Positions 60,937-64,000 of a stretch of DNA of 64,000 bases are shown piece by piece. Each line of letters begins with the position of its first letter. Position 1 is the stretch's first letter. The notes under the pieces were generated by a model, which did not search any database, was not told the DNA's origin, and saw nothing but the letters and a program-made list of their open reading frames with translations. This DNA comes from Phytoactinopolyspora halotolerans (GTDB lineage Bacteria; Actinomycetota; Actinomycetes; Jiangellales; Jiangellaceae), in NCBI RefSeq assembly GCF_010550675.1, contig NZ_JAAGOA010000016.1, positions 1 through 64,000 of the forward strand, written 5' to 3'. Both the position numbers and the translations under genes were made by a program.

Positions 60937-61857
60937 CTACTTTCCGCCCGTCGTGGCGATACCGCGCAGCAGGAAACGTTGCCCGAAGAGGAAGATAAGG
61001 AAGAGAGGTACCAGTGATACGACGCTCATCGCGAACATCGCCCCGAAATCCGACTCTGACTGGGCGTCGATGAATTGCCGCAGCGCGACCGGAACGGTGT
61101 ACAGCGAGGGGTCGGTCAGGAAGATGAGCTGAGAGAAGAAATCATTCCACGTCCAGATGAACGTGAAGATGGCGGTCGTCGCGAGCGCTGGAATCATCAA
61201 GGGCAGAATGACTTGCCCGAAGATGCGGATATGGCCGGCACCATCGATCCGCGCGGCGTCGTCGAGTTCTTGCGGAAGCCCGCGGATGAACTGAACCATC
61301 AGAAAGATGAAGAACGCATCGGTGGCGAGCAGCTTGGGCACGATGAGCGGTAGGAAGGTGTTGACCCAGCCCAGCTGCGAATACAGCACGTACTGGGGAA
61401 TGATCAGCACATGAAACGGCAGCATGATGGTGATCAGCATGATCGCGAATGCCGCCTTGCGATACTTGAATCTCAGCCGGGCGAATGCGTACGCCGCCAT
61501 CGAGCAGGCAACCAGGTTGCCGATGATCGTGCCGAGAACGACGATCGCCGAGTTCACCAGATACGTGCTGAACGGGTGGCTGAGCGCATTCCAGCCTTCG
61601 GGGTAGTGGCTGAAGTCGAACGTATCGACGAAGATCCCGGCATGCTGGAAGATCTCGCTGTTGGGACGGACAGACGAGGCGACCATCCACAGTAGCGGAT
61701 ACAACATGACGAAGGTGACGACCATGAGCGCGATATGCCGGAGAACCTGGGCCCGGTGGACGCCACGCCGTACATGCAGCCGCCGACCACCCAGGCGCTC
61801 GGCCGGCGGAACAATCGTCTCCGTCGCTTCGGGCGCCTTCTGGAAGAGGTCACTCAT
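60937..61857 (-). CDS. Sugar ABC transporter permease (MalG type)
   Basis: 306 residues with six helices: ALMVVTFVMLYPLLWMVASSV first, MAAYAFARLRFKYRKA and the EAA-type loop LPQELDDAARIDGAGHIRIF, ending FGQRFLLRGIATTGGK. ATG at 61857 lies inside the end of the preceding permease gene (8-bp overlap). Confidence 0.94.
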   Translation of the reverse strand: MSDLFQKAPEATETIVPPAERLGGRRLHVRRGVHRAQVLRHIALMVVTFVMLYPLLWMVASSVRPNSEIFQHAGIFVDTFDFSHYPEGWNALSHPFSTYLVNSAIVVLGTIIGNLVACSMAAYAFARLRFKYRKAAFAIMLITIMLPFHVLIIPQYVLYSQLGWVNTFLPLIVPKLLATDAFFIFLMVQFIRGLPQELDDAARIDGAGHIRIFGQVILPLMIPALATTAIFTFIWTWNDFFSQLIFLTDPSLYTVPVALRQFIDAQSESDFGAMFAMSVVSLVPLFLIFLFGQRFLLRGIATTGGK

Positions 61858-62785
61858 TGTAGAAAACCCACCACTTCGAGGTCCAGAACATGATTGCCGT
61901 CGAGGCGCCGATGATCAGCAGGAGAAGCCACGCCAGCGCAGAGGCGTATCCCATCCGGAAGCTCGCGAACGCCTCTTGGTAGAGATACAGCGAGAAGAAG
62001 AGCGTCGAGTCAGCCGGACCGCCCGTGCCACCAGAGACAATGAATGCCTGGGTGAAAGACTGGAAGGACCCGATAACCCCGAGGACGAGGTTGAAGAAGA
62101 TGATGGGGCTCAGCAGCGGCAGGGTGATCGACCGGAATTGCCGCCATTTTCCAGCTCCGTCGGTCGCGGATGCTTCGTAGTATTGACGCGGGATCTGCCG
62201 GAGGCCGGCAAGGAAGATCACCATCGGCGCGCCGAATGTCCACACGTTGAGCGCCATGATCGTCCCAAGAGCGGTGTCAGGCGACGCAACCCAACTCGGC
62301 CCCTCGATCCCGAAGATGCCGAGAAAGGCATTGAAGAGGCCTTCTTTGCCGAATACCAGGCGCCAGAGCACGGCGATCGCCACGCTACTGCCCAGCAGCG
62401 AGGGCAAGTAGAGCGCTGAGCGGTAGAAAGCGAGACCACGTAGCCCGCGGTCGAGCACAACCGCGAGCGCGAGCGCCACGGCCAGTTGAATGGGCAACGA
62501 GACCAGCACATACGTGAACGTGACCCCGAGCGATGAAGCCAGCCGCTCGTCGGAGAGCATCTGGGTGATGTTGTCGGTGCCGATGAAACGCGGGTTCTCC
62601 AGAAGGTTGTAGTCAGTGAACGCGAGGTAGAGCGACGCGATCATCGGACCGATCGTGATGAGCAGCAGCCCGATCAACCAAGGCGCGAGAAACCCAGCGG
62701 CAGCCCTATTGTCACGCGTGTCCGAGTCGATGGCGTGTCGCCGTTGACCTGTACCGAGAGCGCGGAGTTCTCCGAGTGCCGTCAT
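61850..62785 (-). CDS. Sugar ABC transporter permease (MalF type)
   Basis: 311 residues, six helices. GFLAPWLIGLLLITIGPMIASLYLAF first, FYRSALYLPSLLGSSVAIAVLW, and the EAA loop LRQIPRQYYEASATDGAGKW. ATG at 62785 was preferred to an upstream start (62809). First gene of the operon. No ATPase gene nearby. Confidence 0.94.
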   Translation of the reverse strand: MTALGELRALGTGQRRHAIDSDTRDNRAAAGFLAPWLIGLLLITIGPMIASLYLAFTDYNLLENPRFIGTDNITQMLSDERLASSLGVTFTYVLVSLPIQLAVALALAVVLDRGLRGLAFYRSALYLPSLLGSSVAIAVLWRLVFGKEGLFNAFLGIFGIEGPSWVASPDTALGTIMALNVWTFGAPMVIFLAGLRQIPRQYYEASATDGAGKWRQFRSITLPLLSPIIFFNLVLGVIGSFQSFTQAFIVSGGTGGPADSTLFFSLYLYQEAFASFRMGYASALAWLLLLIIGASTAIMFWTSKWWVFYNE

Positions 62786-62903
62786 CTCTCGGTCCTCACG
62801 GATCCGCAAGTACCGTACTCACCGTCCGCTGTCCCTCGGATCACCACGAGGGCGACCTGGACCGAATGACTTCGCTGTCGCACGCGATGCTCCCCTGCAT
62901 CAG

Positions 62904-62917
62904 AGTGATCGATCACT
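62904..62917. promoter_or_regulatory. LacI operator 1 (sugar ABC/LacI divergent promoter)
   Basis: AGTGATCGATCACT is a perfect 14-bp palindrome with a CG centre, in the gap between the divergent ABC operon and LacI gene. Confidence 0.8.
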
Positions 62918-62937
62918 TGGGAGCCGCACTGTAGCAT

Positions 62938-62949
62938 GTGATCGATCAC
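62938..62949. promoter_or_regulatory. LacI operator 2
   Basis: GTGATCGATCAC again, 33 bp centre-to-centre from the first copy (about three helical turns), so a LacI tetramer or two dimers could bind the same face and control both directions. Confidence 0.8.
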
Positions 62950-63045
62950 TCGGAACCCACTCCATCGACGGGTCAGTCTTGGGCGATGTGTCAGAATGAC
63001 GCTCACCCAGCGTCGACATCGGTCGATTACCAGCGAGGACGCGGC

Positions 63046-64000
63046 ATGACGACGGACCAGACACCGAATCGCACCCGGCGAGCGACGATCTGGGAGGTGG
63101 CCAAAGCGGCCGGCGTCTCCCACCAGACGGTGTCTCGCTACCTACGTCACGACAAACGGATGCGCCCAGAGACGATCGCCCGCATCAGCAAAGCGGTACA
63201 GCAGCTTGATTACCGGCCGAATCTGACGGCCCGGTCCATGCGGACCCGCCGAAGCGGACGAGTCGCGGTATTCCTGCCGTCCGTGACGTCCTACGGCCCG
63301 TCCCGCATCCTCAGCGGGGCGATGGATGTGGCGCATGAGGCCGGATATGCGGTCGAGGTGCTCAGCGTCGAGGGGACGCCGACCGACCGGTTCGACCGGG
63401 TGCTGCAGCTCGCCGATTCCGGTCAGGTGGAGGGTGTGCTCGCGCTGGCTCCGCTGCCTCCGGAGAGTGAGAATCGCTATCCCGATCGGGCGGCGATCGT
63501 CGTATCAGCCGACTACGACGACAATCTCCGCGGTGTCGGCGAACTCGCCGACGGCTCTCCGGTGGCCACTCTCGTCGAGCATCTCGCCGAACTCGGTCAC
63601 CGTCGCTTCCTGCACGTCACAGGCGCGCTCGACTTCGCCTCCGCGCGCGGTCGCCGGGACGTCTTCGTCGAGACGGTGGAAACTCTCGGCCTCGGCCCTG
63701 CGCTTGTGCACGTCGGCGACTGGACACCGGAGGCAGGACGCGACGCGGTGCTCGCGCTTTCAGACGAGGAACCGCCGACGGCCGTCATCGCCGGCAGCGA
63801 TGTCATCGCCGCAGGCGTGGTCGAGGGCGCCCGGATGAGGGGCTGGAGCGTACCCGACGATCTCAGCGTCACCGGATGGGACAACCACCTCCTGGGCGCC
63901 TACCTTCAACCAACGCTCACAACCGTGGACGTCGACCACCGCAAGCTGGGGAGCGCAGCCATGGCACGACTCGTCGCCATGCTGAAGTCGGCTCCACCGC
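63046..64000 (+). CDS. LacI-family regulator (partial, runs off window)
   Basis: First 318 codons visible without a stop; the window ends inside the gene. HTH: TIWEVAKAAGVSHQTVSRYLR, hinge after DYRPNLTARSM, and sensor-domain segments VEGVLALAPLP, LGHRRFLHVTG, TAVIAGSDVIAAGVVEGARM, VPDDLSVTGWDN. ATG at 63046 with GAGG 7 nt upstream. Divergent from the sugar ABC operon, which it presumably represses through the twin operators. Confidence 0.93.
   Translation, partial: MTTDQTPNRTRRATIWEVAKAAGVSHQTVSRYLRHDKRMRPETIARISKAVQQLDYRPNLTARSMRTRRSGRVAVFLPSVTSYGPSRILSGAMDVAHEAGYAVEVLSVEGTPTDRFDRVLQLADSGQVEGVLALAPLPPESENRYPDRAAIVVSADYDDNLRGVGELADGSPVATLVEHLAELGHRRFLHVTGALDFASARGRRDVFVETVETLGLGPALVHVGDWTPEAGRDAVLALSDEEPPTAVIAGSDVIAAGVVEGARMRGWSVPDDLSVTGWDNHLLGAYLQPTLTTVDVDHRKLGSAAMARLVAMLKSAPP

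Overview
The window is a gene-dense stretch of about 70% GC chromosome from an actinomycete (Actinomycetota). The base composition, frequent GTG starts, an actinobacterial-type LexA/SOS box ahead of an imuA'-imuB mutagenesis pair, a group II truncated haemoglobin and paired dynamin-like GTPases all point that way. The genus cannot be fixed from the sequence; a soil or plant-associated lineage fits the sugar-degrading genes. No rRNA, prophage, IS element, CRISPR array or biosynthetic cluster was seen. One tRNA-Arg(UCU) is present.

Layout. 0-16.5 kb: an LLM-class oxidoreductase; a three-gene FecCD-type metal-chelate ABC importer; an ArsR-SRPBCC pair with tandem operators over its promoter; a RibD-like reductase; two DHA2 drug exporters and a third MFS protein; the SOS-controlled imuA'-imuB pair; a DUF6596-type sigma factor coupled to a YCII protein; a GNAT and a PatB/MalY-like PLP enzyme. 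16.5-19 kb: DUF2200, VOC and TfoX-like small proteins and a WYL regulator. 19-33 kb: a large glycan locus with a Tat-exported GH85 endo-beta-N-acetylglucosaminidase, a divergent LacI regulator, and an operon of GH38 alpha-mannosidase, an ABC sugar importer, a GH5-like enzyme and GH3. Together these could cleave N-glycans outside the cell, import the oligomannose and dismantle it inside; this is the most coherent system in the window. 33-35.7 kb: a lower-GC accessory pocket with a HigBA-like toxin-antitoxin pair, a kinase-like gene with a C-terminal frameshift and unrecognised small genes.

35.7-45.5 kb: lipid kinase, topoisomerase IB, prolyl oligopeptidase, MscS channel, a proline-rich membrane protein, OsmC, truncated haemoglobin and a GH13 glucosidase. 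45.5-47.7 kb: an ECF sigma/anti-sigma pair plus a secreted protein; the same promoter motif (GGAACC-N17-GTAG) precedes both the sigma gene and the secreted-protein gene, suggesting an autoregulated small regulon. The sigma gene has no ATG/GTG/TTG at its conserved N-terminus. 47.7-58.3 kb: TetR-hydrolase operon, double hot-dog thioesterase, an Rpn/PD-(D/E)XK-like protein, EttA, a second-type SSB, two dynamin-like GTPases (one with a broken Walker A), a YbhB protein, a YbaK editing-domain protein and the tRNA. 58.3-64 kb: an Asp-nucleophile alpha/beta hydrolase and a second sugar ABC importer divergent from a LacI gene that runs off the window, with two identical operators between them.

Calls rest on reading translated sequences and motifs by eye; no database search was run.
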